Source: Candidatus Brockarchaeota archaeon
GTDB taxonomy: Archaea; Thermoproteota; EX4484-205; DTQO01
Reading direction: 5' to 3'
Assembly: GCA_017601265.1 (NCBI GenBank)
Contig: JAFNJA010000034.1
Span: forward strand, 4,692-16,109
DNA: 11,418 bases
A program made the translations under genes and the position numbers. Shown one piece after another: positions 1 through 5,717 of this stretch (within the stretch, counting starts at the first letter, position 1; each line of letters begins with the position of its first letter). Below the pieces are notes generated by a model. That model was not told where the DNA came from, did no database searches, and was given only the letters and a program-made list of their open reading frames with translations.

Positions 1-184
1 TTGGCTGGAAGAAGGCTTGGACAACCGACTCGAACCTTGGCGAAGCAAAAAACCCCGCGACCACGTAGACCTTCTCGACGTCCGGCAGGACGCACCCTAG
101 GAGGAAGAAGAGCCTGCGCTCCTTCCTTCGCAAGGCTTCGAGGAGGAGCCACCCGACGCCCAGGTGCGTTATCCAGTCCGGCAC
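1..184 (-). CDS. YdjM/DUF457-like membrane-bound metal-dependent hydrolase, N-terminal part (runs off window)
   Basis: The reading frame starts at GTG (182-184) and stays open to the window edge, giving 61 visible residues. It begins V/M-PDWITHLGVGW and continues to GCVLPDVEK. An early Asp-x3-His (D3, H7) and a later LPD motif (D35, with E37) flanking hydrophobic helices are the pattern of the YdjM/DUF457 family of small membrane proteins annotated as metal-dependent hydrolases, whose physiological role is poorly known. The start overlaps the end of the upstream two-helix protein by 16 nt, so translation is probably coupled; a G-rich run (GGGGGGGAACGAGAG) precedes the GTG. Start choice rests on the family's usual beginning a few residues before the first Asp. 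The C-terminus is outside the window, so full length and remaining ligands cannot be checked. Confidence 0.6.
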   Translation of the reverse strand, partial: MPDWITHLGVGWLLLEALRRKERRLFFLLGCVLPDVEKVYVVAGFFASPRFESVVQAFFQP

Positions 185-396
185 CTCTCGTTCCCCCCCG
201 CTAACGACCTCCAGCTCCTTGCGAGGGAAAAAAGGAGGTAGGCTGCTCCTGGGACGGAGAGCACGAACCACGACGGGTTGTGGGCGTGCTCAAACTCCGA
301 TGGTACGGCGTTCAGCGCCGAGTGGGCGCAGAGGACGAGCATCGCCGCGAGGCACAAAAGGCGCAGGGCATCGGCCCGTTTCATCCCTTTCGGCAT
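169..396 (-). CDS. Small two-helix integral membrane protein, unknown function
   Basis: A 75-residue protein with no family I recognise. It has two predicted membrane helices (about residues 9-30 and 43-60), a short polar loop rich in His and Glu (EFEHAHN) between them and a basic C-terminal tail. The ATG at 394-396 is the longest start; an equally good one is the ATG at 382-384 (MKRADALRLL), which would resemble the start of the other small protein at 1852. The gene begins 11 nt after the phosphodiesterase stop and overlaps the next gene by 16 nt, so it looks like the middle member of a three-gene operon. Support is the hydrophobic pattern and operonic position, not homology. Confidence 0.55.
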   Translation of the reverse strand: MPKGMKRADALRLLCLAAMLVLCAHSALNAVPSEFEHAHNPSWFVLSVPGAAYLLFSLARSWRSLAGGNERCRTG

Positions 397-407
397 CTCC
401 CTTTGCT

Positions 408-1610
408 TTACGTCCTGAGCAGGACCCTTCCTTGCATCTGACCGGCCGGCGGGATGCCCAAGACGTGGAGCAGAGTAGGCGCCACGTCGACAGTGCTCGC
501 CTCCCCTATCTCGAAGTGCCCTACGCCCTTCTTGTAAATGACCAGGGGAACCTCCATGTCCGCCGGGTCTATGCCCCCGTGGTCCCCCTTCACGCAGTTC
601 GGCAGGAATTCGAAACCGTAGCCTGGGGCAAGGCAGAACGAGACGTCTCCCAGCCTTTCGTGAGCCAAGTGGTCCGCTTTTGCCTCCTCCTTCAGTATGA
701 CGTGCTCGATCCCCTTCCTCCCCTCGAGCAATTCCGCTACGTCGGCCGCGTCTCCGGGCCTCGAAAGCCAGATCTGGACGTGCCTGCTCACGACCGCCGC
801 CACGGCGGTTTCTCCTCCCTTCTTGTAGGTTATTATTCGGGCTCCGGATACGTCGACGGATCCGTCCATCCCGTAGCCAGCTTCTTCCAGCGACAGGGCG
901 CCCAAGCCGAGCTTCTCCCTCACGGACGTCTGGCCGTGGTCGGAGGTCACAACGACCGTTACCTCCCTACCCGCCTTCTCCGCCACCTGGATCGCCTCCC
1001 CCACCTTCTCGTCGCACTCCTTGATAGCCTCGAAGTACTCGGGGCTTTCGGGACCGTGCACGTGCCCGGCCTTGTCGACCTCGTTGAAGGCGACGTAGTA
1101 CATGTCGTGGCCGCCTTTCTGGAAGTCCCGCTCGAACCCCGAGTACCTGCCGACTGCGAAACCCCTGAGGAACTTGTAAATGCTCGGGCTTCTTTCGATC
1201 ATGCCCATCAAGCTTTTCCTTCCCGAGATCCAGGATGCGGACTTCTTCGCCGCCCTCCTGAAGCGCCCGTCCGCGGATCCGCGGCCCATGTACGAGCCGA
1301 AGCTAGCGCCCTCCATGCCGTGCTCGGTGAGCAACTCGAGCACCGTTTTCGACATGCAGTATTTGTCCGAGAAGATGTCAAGGATCTTCCTTGATTTCCT
1401 GTCCCAATAGAAGTGCCCGACTATGCCCGTCCTCTCGGGGTACGCTCCCGTGAGTATCGAGACGTGCCCAGGCCCGGTCAAGGAGGGGTAGACCGTCCTG
1501 CACCTTTTTGCAACGACGCCTTCCTCCATCAGCCCCAAGATGTTTCCTGCTTTCGCCTTGGCGAGGGCGTCCGCCCTGCATCCGTCGAGGAGGAAGACGA
1601 CCACGGTCAT
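408..1610 (-). CDS. Alkaline-phosphatase-superfamily phosphodiesterase / nucleotide pyrophosphatase (PF01663-like)
   Basis: This 400-residue protein carries the metal-binding core of the type I phosphodiesterase/NPP branch of the alkaline phosphatase superfamily. Asp9 is in VVFLLDG, the likely nucleophile is Thr45 in YPSLTGPGH, Asp179 and His183 lie in DKAGHVHGP, Asp224-His225 in TSDHGQ and His344 in KGDHGG. These residues normally hold two metal ions and attack a phosphodiester. No signal peptide or membrane helix is evident, so it is probably cytoplasmic. Family members hydrolyse nucleotides, phospholipids or glycan-linked phosphates; the substrate cannot be read from the sequence. The surrounding glycan genes make a nucleotide-sugar or lipid-linked phosphate plausible, as inference only. 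It heads a minus-strand run with the two small membrane genes that follow. ATG start with no clear ribosome-binding site, but a TATA-like box sits 27 nt upstream. Confidence 0.85.
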   Translation of the reverse strand: MTVVVFLLDGCRADALAKAKAGNILGLMEEGVVAKRCRTVYPSLTGPGHVSILTGAYPERTGIVGHFYWDRKSRKILDIFSDKYCMSKTVLELLTEHGMEGASFGSYMGRGSADGRFRRAAKKSASWISGRKSLMGMIERSPSIYKFLRGFAVGRYSGFERDFQKGGHDMYYVAFNEVDKAGHVHGPESPEYFEAIKECDEKVGEAIQVAEKAGREVTVVVTSDHGQTSVREKLGLGALSLEEAGYGMDGSVDVSGARIITYKKGGETAVAAVVSRHVQIWLSRPGDAADVAELLEGRKGIEHVILKEEAKADHLAHERLGDVSFCLAPGYGFEFLPNCVKGDHGGIDPADMEVPLVIYKKGVGHFEIGEASTVDVAPTLLHVLGIPPAGQMQGRVLLRT

Positions 1611-1634
1611 GCGTCGCTTTCAGCGGCTTCGCAG

Positions 1635-1640
1635 CTTAAG
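1635..1640 (-). promoter_or_regulatory. Candidate archaeal TATA-like box for the phosphodiesterase gene
   Basis: The minus strand reads GAAAATGACTTAAGCTG, with CTTAAG centred 27 nt before the ATG at 1610 and an A-rich BRE-like stretch just upstream. This spacing would put transcription start at or next to the ATG, consistent with a leaderless mRNA and the missing ribosome-binding site. The box is short and palindromic, so this is a weak call. The rest of the 241-nt gap 1611-1851 shows no gene; another TATA-like string (CATATAC, 1738-1744) has no clear partner. Confidence 0.3.
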
Positions 1641-1851
1641 TCATTTTCTTGAGTTGGAAAAAACTCGACTCCTAAAGTGTCGTTGGGCCTCGAGCCGCCC
1701 CTTGTGATGGTGGACTCAAAATTTCCTGAGCCTCAAGCATATACAAGCACGAGGAGCGAAGACCGGCTGAGGTCAGACAGAGGAGAACCGTTTGCCGGGA
1801 CCGTTAAACCCTCGAAGCTCGGCTGGCTCCATAACCCGCCAGCTCCGTTCC

Positions 1852-2124
1852 ATGAAAAGGAGCGAGGCTTTCGCCCTGGCATGGTTCGCGGCCTTCCCCC
1901 TCTTCGTGTTTTTCGACGGCAACATAGTCGAGTGCCTCGGGCTTTACCCTTGCATGGCCTGGGACACCGCGCTGAAGTACTACTACATCGGCTTGTCGAG
2001 CGTCGAGGCTTTCGCGATCCTGCTCCTTGGCTTCGTATTCTCGAGGAAGGAAGATGAAAGACCGGCCGAGGCTCGCAGGACACAGCCTTCCAGGCAAAGG
2101 AGGACCAGGCAGTCACCCTGCTAG
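1852..2124 (+). CDS. Small two-helix membrane protein with basic C-terminal tail, unknown function
   Basis: A 90-residue protein starting MKRSEAFALAWFAAF. It has membrane helices at about residues 5-21 and 47-63, joined by a loop with two cysteines (C28, C34) and aromatic residues (KYYY), then a very basic 25-residue tail. I recognise no family. The ATG at 1852 was chosen over an in-frame TTG at 1792 because it places the first helix directly after a Met-Lys-Arg start. It ends on TAG at 2122-2124, inside the palindrome CTAG that also gives the facing deacetylase its stop. The organisation (MKR start, helix, short loop, helix, charged tail) is like the small protein at 169-396. It may be an accessory subunit of a membrane glycan or archaeosortase system, but only location suggests this. 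Confidence 0.5.
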   Translation: MKRSEAFALAWFAAFPLFVFFDGNIVECLGLYPCMAWDTALKYYYIGLSSVEAFAILLLGFVFSRKEDERPAEARRTQPSRQRRTRQSPC

Positions 2125-2963
2125 GACCATTCCTGGAGCATCTCGCTTACCGTGGCTTTCTTGGCATCGAGCTCCGAGAGCAGGACTTCGAGGGCGCCCA
2201 GGACGTACCTTCCCACCCTCCTGAAGACGTGTCCCGGCACCTCGGGAAAGCCCGGATCCTCAGCGGCCTCCCACGGGTGGACGTAAAGGATGGCGGGCCT
2301 CTTCAACTTGAGCTGCATCTCTGCAGCCGCCCTCACGTACGACGCTCCCAAGTTCCTCACGAACCACCCGGCACCGGCCGGGAGCCTCAAGCCTGGGAAC
2401 ACGAGCAGGGGGACCTCCACGAACCCGCTCCCGCCGTCCGCCCGCCTGGGGTCGAGGCGCGAGGGTTTGTACGGGTGCTGGGGGGCGAAGCCTCCGTACC
2501 AGCCCGGTATCCTGACCGAAGGCATTATGGATGAGTCGAAGGAGTAGCCGATCCTCCCGAGCGAATCGATCATATCCCCGTTCACCTTCAGGTTCGGCGC
2601 CCTGAAACCCCTGACCCCCTCCCCCACTATGCTGCAGAGCAGCCTCCTTGTCTCCGCCTCTTTTTCCTCGAACTTCGGGTCGGCCGAAAGGTCCCCGTGC
2701 CTGTAACCGTGGGAGCCGACCTCGTGCCCCTCGTCGTGCACCTGCCGGACGGCCTCCGGAAACCCCTCGGCTATCTCCTTGAGCACGAAGAACGTTGCCC
2801 TCGCCCTGTGCCTCCGGAGCAAAGCGAGGATCTCCTTCAGGGGGCCCAGGAAGCCGCCTTTCGGGTATTTCCCGCCGCAATGCCTGTTCACGACCTCCCC
2901 GGCGTCGAACCAGAGCGTGTGGTACCACTCTTCCAGGTCGACGGTGACGCAGAGGTGGGGCAA
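2121..2963 (-). CDS. Polysaccharide deacetylase (NodB fold, XrtA/DUF3473-associated type)
   Basis: About 280 residues with the NodB homology domain (PF01522). Motif 1 is VTVDLEEW (D9, E11), close to the VDVEEY/W form of deacetylases found in exosortase (PEP-CTERM/EPS) loci. RATFFVL follows; motif 2 is SHGYRH (H85, H89, metal ligands), motif 3 FRAPN (R121), and the C-terminal motif YVHPWE (H229) is again typical of the DUF3473-containing subtype. The family removes N-acetyl groups from amino-sugar polymers or lipid-linked sugars. No signal peptide is visible, so it may act at the cytoplasmic face. Two in-frame TTG codons compete: 2969 and 2963. I chose 2963 because GAGGG at 2971-2975 lies 7 nt before it but only 1 nt before 2969. 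The stop shares CTAG with the converging small membrane gene. Confidence 0.88.
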   Translation of the reverse strand: MPHLCVTVDLEEWYHTLWFDAGEVVNRHCGGKYPKGGFLGPLKEILALLRRHRARATFFVLKEIAEGFPEAVRQVHDEGHEVGSHGYRHGDLSADPKFEEKEAETRRLLCSIVGEGVRGFRAPNLKVNGDMIDSLGRIGYSFDSSIMPSVRIPGWYGGFAPQHPYKPSRLDPRRADGGSGFVEVPLLVFPGLRLPAGAGWFVRNLGASYVRAAAEMQLKLKRPAILYVHPWEAAEDPGFPEVPGHVFRRVGRYVLGALEVLLSELDAKKATVSEMLQEWS

Positions 2964-3012
2964 CTCCAAACCCTCGCTTGGAGCCTTTTTTTGGTTGCTG
3001 AGGCCCGCTGCC

Positions 3013-3021
3013 GTAATAAGC
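3013..3021 (-). promoter_or_regulatory. Candidate TATA-like box for the 2121-2963 deacetylase gene
   Basis: The minus strand reads GCTTATTAC about 50 nt before the TTG start. A TATA box there would place transcription start near 2990 and leave a short leader that includes the GAGGG ribosome-binding site. An A-rich run (CCAAAAAAAGG, near 2983-2993) is a second possibility about 25 nt before the start codon. Position and composition are the only evidence. Confidence 0.22.
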
Positions 3022-3056
3022 GTTGGGCTCTAGGTTCTTTGGTCGAGGAGGGAATA

Positions 3057-3075
3057 CGGAAATAAAGGCATAAGG
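3057..3075 (+). promoter_or_regulatory. Candidate promoter region for the five-helix membrane protein
   Basis: The strand reads CGGAAATAAAGGCATAAGG in the divergent gap between the deacetylase and the gene starting at 3099. The AAATAAA part would start transcription near 3090, and the CATAAGG part lies 27 nt from the GTG, which would give a leaderless message. A G-run (GCGGGGGTCG) just before the GTG could be a ribosome-binding site if a leader exists. These options cannot be separated from sequence. Confidence 0.28.
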
Positions 3076-3098
3076 CGATTATCGGCGGGGGTCGTGGC

Positions 3099-3563
3099 GT
3101 GTCCGCCGCTGGAAAGGCGTTCTACGTTGCGGGCCTTTTCGCAGCGGTCTCAGCCCTTCTCCTCCCCTGGAACGGCGGAAATTGGAAAACTTACGTCATT
3201 ACGAAGTGGAGCACAGCCGGGCTCGGCTTGGCGATGATCCTCTTCGGCACCTTCTTGGTCTACAGGAAGATGTCGTCCGATCCTGAGCGCGGGGGGTTCG
3301 CCTTCGAAGCCGTCCTGAAGTACTTGTCGCTTTCTGGAACGGTTGTCTCGGTGGCCATGGCCTTCTTCAGCTCCTGGTACCAGACGATCGTCCTCCTTTT
3401 CGGGGTCGCGCTGAACATGCTCGTCCTCATCTCGACCTTGAGGGGGAGGGATTTCTCCAGGCTCCCGCTCGTGCTGCTCGCGGCCATGCTTTGGTTCTCG
3501 TTCGCGTTCGTCGTCGTCTGGAACTTCGTCGAAACGATGCTGCCGAACATCCTTTACCCTTAG
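3099..3563 (+). CDS. Five-helix integral membrane protein, unknown function
   Basis: A 154-residue, strongly hydrophobic protein. Likely membrane helices are at residues 7-24, 40-56, 75-91, 95-113 and 123-143, with short loops and only a few charges (KMSSDPERGG at 57-66, RGRDFSR at 115-121). I recognise no family and no catalytic motif. The GTG at 3099 is used because no other in-frame start lies nearby upstream and a G-rich ribosome-binding-like stretch precedes it. It is transcribed away from the deacetylase and converges on the glycosyltransferase, ending at TAG 3561-3563, which interlocks with that gene's TAA. A helper for glycan assembly or export would fit the location, but nothing in the sequence proves it. 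The hydrophobic periodicity and exact fit between neighbours make it very likely a real gene. Confidence 0.75.
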   Translation: MSAAGKAFYVAGLFAAVSALLLPWNGGNWKTYVITKWSTAGLGLAMILFGTFLVYRKMSSDPERGGFAFEAVLKYLSLSGTVVSVAMAFFSSWYQTIVLLFGVALNMLVLISTLRGRDFSRLPLVLLAAMLWFSFAFVVVWNFVETMLPNILYP

Positions 3564-4732
3564 ATCGACACGTACGCGTCGAGCACGCGTTTGGCGAACG
3601 CCTCGATCGTGTACTTGCGCTCCACGGCCTCCCTCGCCCTCCGCCCCATCCTCTCCCTCTCCTCCGGGTTGGAAAGCAAGTAATCCACGGCATCAGCTAT
3701 CTCCTCCGGTCGCCTGGCGCCTACGAGCAAACCGTTTTTGCCGTCGACGACCTCTGGTATCGAACCCACCCTCGAAGCCACAACCGCCCTGCCGGAGGCC
3801 ATCGCTTCCAGCAAAAAGATGCCCGGCGCCTCTATCAAGCTGGGAACCACCGCGACGTCGCAGGCGGAGAGCAAACCGGGTATCTCCTCGTTCCCCACCA
3901 GGCCGAGGAAGGTCACGTGCTCCCCGACTCCCAGCTTCGAGGCCAGCGCCCTGAGCCTCCCCATCTCCGGTCCGTCCCCCGCCACAACCAGGTGGGCTTT
4001 CCACCTGCGCCTTATCGAGGGCATCGCCATCAACAAGTACTCGAGGCCGTTCTTCCTCACGAGCCTCCTCGCTGAAAGGAGGACGTGGGGGCAGCAGCCC
4101 GGCCTCCAAGTCGGTTTGACATTGGGAGAGAAGCGTTCCGTGTCGACGCCGCTCTCTATGACTCGAAGCTTCCTGCGCGGCACCCCCCAGCCCTCGACCA
4201 TCTTCGCGAAGTAACTGGCAGTGTGCAACTGCGCGTCCCCCCACAGCGCTAACGACGTTGCGACTTCCCTCTCCGCGAGGCGGTAAGCTTCCGCTTCGAT
4301 CCTGCTGTTGGCTATCTCGCCCCATATCGGGTAGTAGGAGCCGTGGACCATCGTGACCACCTTCCCGCCCAGCATCCTGCCTAGCGCCAGCGCTATCATT
4401 CCTGACGCGTAAACGTGGCCGTGGTAGACGTCGAAACCCCCGAGCTTCCCGAGCCTCTTCAGCGCCGCGGGGAGGAAGAAGAACTGCCTCGAAAGCTTGA
4501 GGTTTGTCGGGCTCCACGTCGCCCTCATTACCCCCATGAACTCCTCCCTCACGATCCGTACTCCCTGGATCCTTTCCTCCCGAGCCGAACCTGGGGCGGA
4601 TCCGGTCAGGAGCCAGGCTTCGTGCCCCTGCTTGGCCAGCCACTTCGAAACCTCGAGCGCGAGGGAGCCGACACCCTCGGCGCTGTAGGCTTCGCCCTTC
4701 GGCCCGATCTCATAGATCTGAAGTATCCTCAG
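3560..4732 (-). CDS. Glycosyltransferase family 4 (GT-B fold), CTG start
   Basis: A 390-residue GT-B glycosyltransferase. The N-terminus reads MRILQIYEIGPKGEAYSAEG, the glycine-rich acceptor-side loop of GT4 enzymes. The second half has ESGVDTERFSP, SARRLVRKNGLEYLL and the nucleotide-sugar E-x7-E motif in SLIEAPGIFLLEAMASG (E301, E309). Such enzymes move a sugar from a nucleotide donor to a lipid- or protein-linked acceptor at the cytoplasmic membrane face. From the upstream in-frame TGA there is no ATG, GTG or TTG until 4552, which would delete 60 conserved residues. CTG at 4730-4732 gives the expected N-terminus and has GGAGG 7 nt before it, so I take it as the start. It overlaps the end of the upstream ArnD-like gene by 23 nt, implying translational coupling. 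Donor sugar unknown. Confidence 0.9.
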   Translation of the reverse strand: MRILQIYEIGPKGEAYSAEGVGSLALEVSKWLAKQGHEAWLLTGSAPGSAREERIQGVRIVREEFMGVMRATWSPTNLKLSRQFFFLPAALKRLGKLGGFDVYHGHVYASGMIALALGRMLGGKVVTMVHGSYYPIWGEIANSRIEAEAYRLAEREVATSLALWGDAQLHTASYFAKMVEGWGVPRRKLRVIESGVDTERFSPNVKPTWRPGCCPHVLLSARRLVRKNGLEYLLMAMPSIRRRWKAHLVVAGDGPEMGRLRALASKLGVGEHVTFLGLVGNEEIPGLLSACDVAVVPSLIEAPGIFLLEAMASGRAVVASRVGSIPEVVDGKNGLLVGARRPEEIADAVDYLLSNPEERERMGRRAREAVERKYTIEAFAKRVLDAYVSI

Positions 4733-5570
4733 GGCGACTCCTCCTCAACCAATCCGCAGACTCGCCCATCGTGGGCGTCCACGCTCCTCTTCTCCCAGCG
4801 AGGAGCAAAAGTTTCCTGAAGGCCCTCTCGCGATGGCCAAGCTCGAAGTAAGGGTGGACGTAGTAGCAGAACAGCTTCCTTCCCGCGATGGACGCTTCCA
4901 AGCTACTGATCGCCCTTTCTGAAGCTTCCTCCTCCGTCGCGCCTTCCAACATCAGTTCCTCGGCGTTCATGCACGTTACGGGTATCTCGACCACGGGGCC
5001 CAAGCTTTCGGGAGGGTCGATCGGCCCTCCGGCCCTGGTGTTGCTCGAATAGGCGAAACCCGCCTCCCAGAGCACCTTCCCCAGGTTCGCGTTCGTTTTG
5101 AAGCTCGGGGCCGCGAACCCCCTCGGCTTGAACGAGAATGACCTCTCGAACCTCCTCAACCCTTCCTCGACCGCCTTGCGGGTCTCCCCTTCAGTCCATC
5201 CCGTAGCGTCCCTCGCCCAGATCCTGTGCCAGTAGCCGTGAAGCGCGATCTCGTGCCCCTGATCCAGGATCTCCCTCCAAGCTCCTAGCTGCTCCTCGAC
5301 GTCCAATGCAGGTAGCAAAAGCCCCCTCAGCCCGTCGAGGCCGTACCTTGCGGCGTACCTCTTCCCGCCGCGGCGCTTCAAAGCCCGGAAGACGTTCCTT
5401 CCGGAATCGTCAGGCCCGGTTGCGACGAAGAAGGTGGCCCTAACCCCGTTCTCCCTGAGAAGGGGAAGCAATTGCGAACAGGCTTTCGCGTCCCTGACCG
5501 TGTCGACATCGACCCTCAAGCAGAAGCATGAGTTGCATCCACCGGGCCAGTCCAAGGGCGCGTGTCCCAA
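4710..5570 (-). CDS. ArnD-like NodB-fold deformylase/deacetylase
   Basis: A 286-residue NodB-fold hydrolase whose N-terminal half resembles ArnD, the enzyme that deformylates 4-deoxy-4-formamido-L-arabinose on undecaprenyl phosphate. Seen here are CLRVDVDT (D21, D23), RATFFVATGPDDSGRNVFRAL, the metal motif LHGYWH (H111, H115), EIPVTCMNAEE and the late catalytic motif YYVHPYFE (H239). ArnD itself reads RIDVDT, SVGPDNMGR and IPVTLPT at the matching places. By analogy the substrate is probably a polyprenyl-phosphate-linked amino sugar with an N-acyl group; archaea lack lipid A, so a glycan lipid is likelier. The TTG at 5570 is 27 nt below a good TATA box, fitting leaderless initiation; TTG codons at residues 6 and 18 are alternatives, and the N-terminal ~17 residues before the core are dispensable. 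The last 23 nt overlap the glycosyltransferase start. Confidence 0.85.
   Translation of the reverse strand: MGHAPLDWPGGCNSCFCLRVDVDTVRDAKACSQLLPLLRENGVRATFFVATGPDDSGRNVFRALKRRGGKRYAARYGLDGLRGLLLPALDVEEQLGAWREILDQGHEIALHGYWHRIWARDATGWTEGETRKAVEEGLRRFERSFSFKPRGFAAPSFKTNANLGKVLWEAGFAYSSNTRAGGPIDPPESLGPVVEIPVTCMNAEELMLEGATEEEASERAISSLEASIAGRKLFCYYVHPYFELGHRERAFRKLLLLAGRRGAWTPTMGESADWLRRSRPEDTSDL
4738..4746 (-). promoter_or_regulatory. Ribosome-binding site that decides the CTG start of the glycosyltransferase
   Basis: The minus strand reads GAGGAGGAG followed by TCGCC and CTG. The GGAGG core sits 7 nt from the CTG at 4732, which is ideal spacing. It lies inside the last codons of the upstream ArnD-like gene. 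It is the strongest Shine-Dalgarno match I noticed in the window, and it pairs with a start codon weaker than any other here. Confidence 0.65.
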
Positions 5571-5592
5571 GGGTATTCCGCGCCCTCCCTCA

Positions 5593-5602
5593 TTATTTTA
5601 AG
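5593..5602 (-). promoter_or_regulatory. TATA box for the ArnD-like/glycosyltransferase operon
   Basis: The minus strand reads GGCTTAAAATAATG, an AT-rich island in GC-rich sequence. Its centre is about 27 nt before the TTG start at 5570, the spacing expected between an archaeal TATA box and the transcription start of a leaderless mRNA. GGAGGG lies between box and start, at about 12 nt from the TTG, and would count only if transcription begins further upstream. Confidence 0.5.
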
Positions 5603-5672
5603 CCTGCTCCGCTCGCGACGAATCCCCGTCTTTGCGCCTTCGAACGGAAGGTCAAGGTTTGTTGTACCAGAG

Positions 5673-5681
5673 TTCTTAAAT
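5673..5681 (+). promoter_or_regulatory. TATA box for the archaeosortase gene
   Basis: The strand reads AGTTCTTAAATCG in the 147-nt divergent gap. Transcription would start near 5703-5705, leaving a leader of roughly 14 nt before the GTG at 5718. The only ribosome-binding-like element, AAGGGA at 5711-5716, is very close to that GTG. Confidence 0.4.
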
Positions 5682-5717
5682 CGATTGCTTATGTTCCTGC
5701 CGAAGAGATGAAGGGAC

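Noticed and set aside
219..1394. 391-codon plus-strand open frame opposite the phosphodiesterase
   Set aside because: Its translation has no recognisable motif and is Pro/Arg/His-rich, as expected for the complement of a GC-rich gene; the minus strand carries all catalytic motifs of the alkaline phosphatase superfamily.
1700..1775. Possible box C/D guide RNA (GTGATGG ... CTGA elements)
   Set aside because: The C-box match is imperfect, no C'/D' pair is spaced correctly and there is no terminal stem; short motifs like these occur by chance.
2981..2993. T-run CCTTTTTTTGG as a plus-strand terminator
   Set aside because: It lies upstream of the deacetylase start and no plus-strand gene ends before it; it is more likely part of the AT-rich promoter region of the minus-strand gene.
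3560..4552. GTG at 4552 as glycosyltransferase start (330 residues)
   Set aside because: It removes the conserved GT4 N-terminal strand and glycine-rich loop encoded in frame upstream, and no strong ribosome-binding site sits before it compared with GGAGG before CTG 4732.
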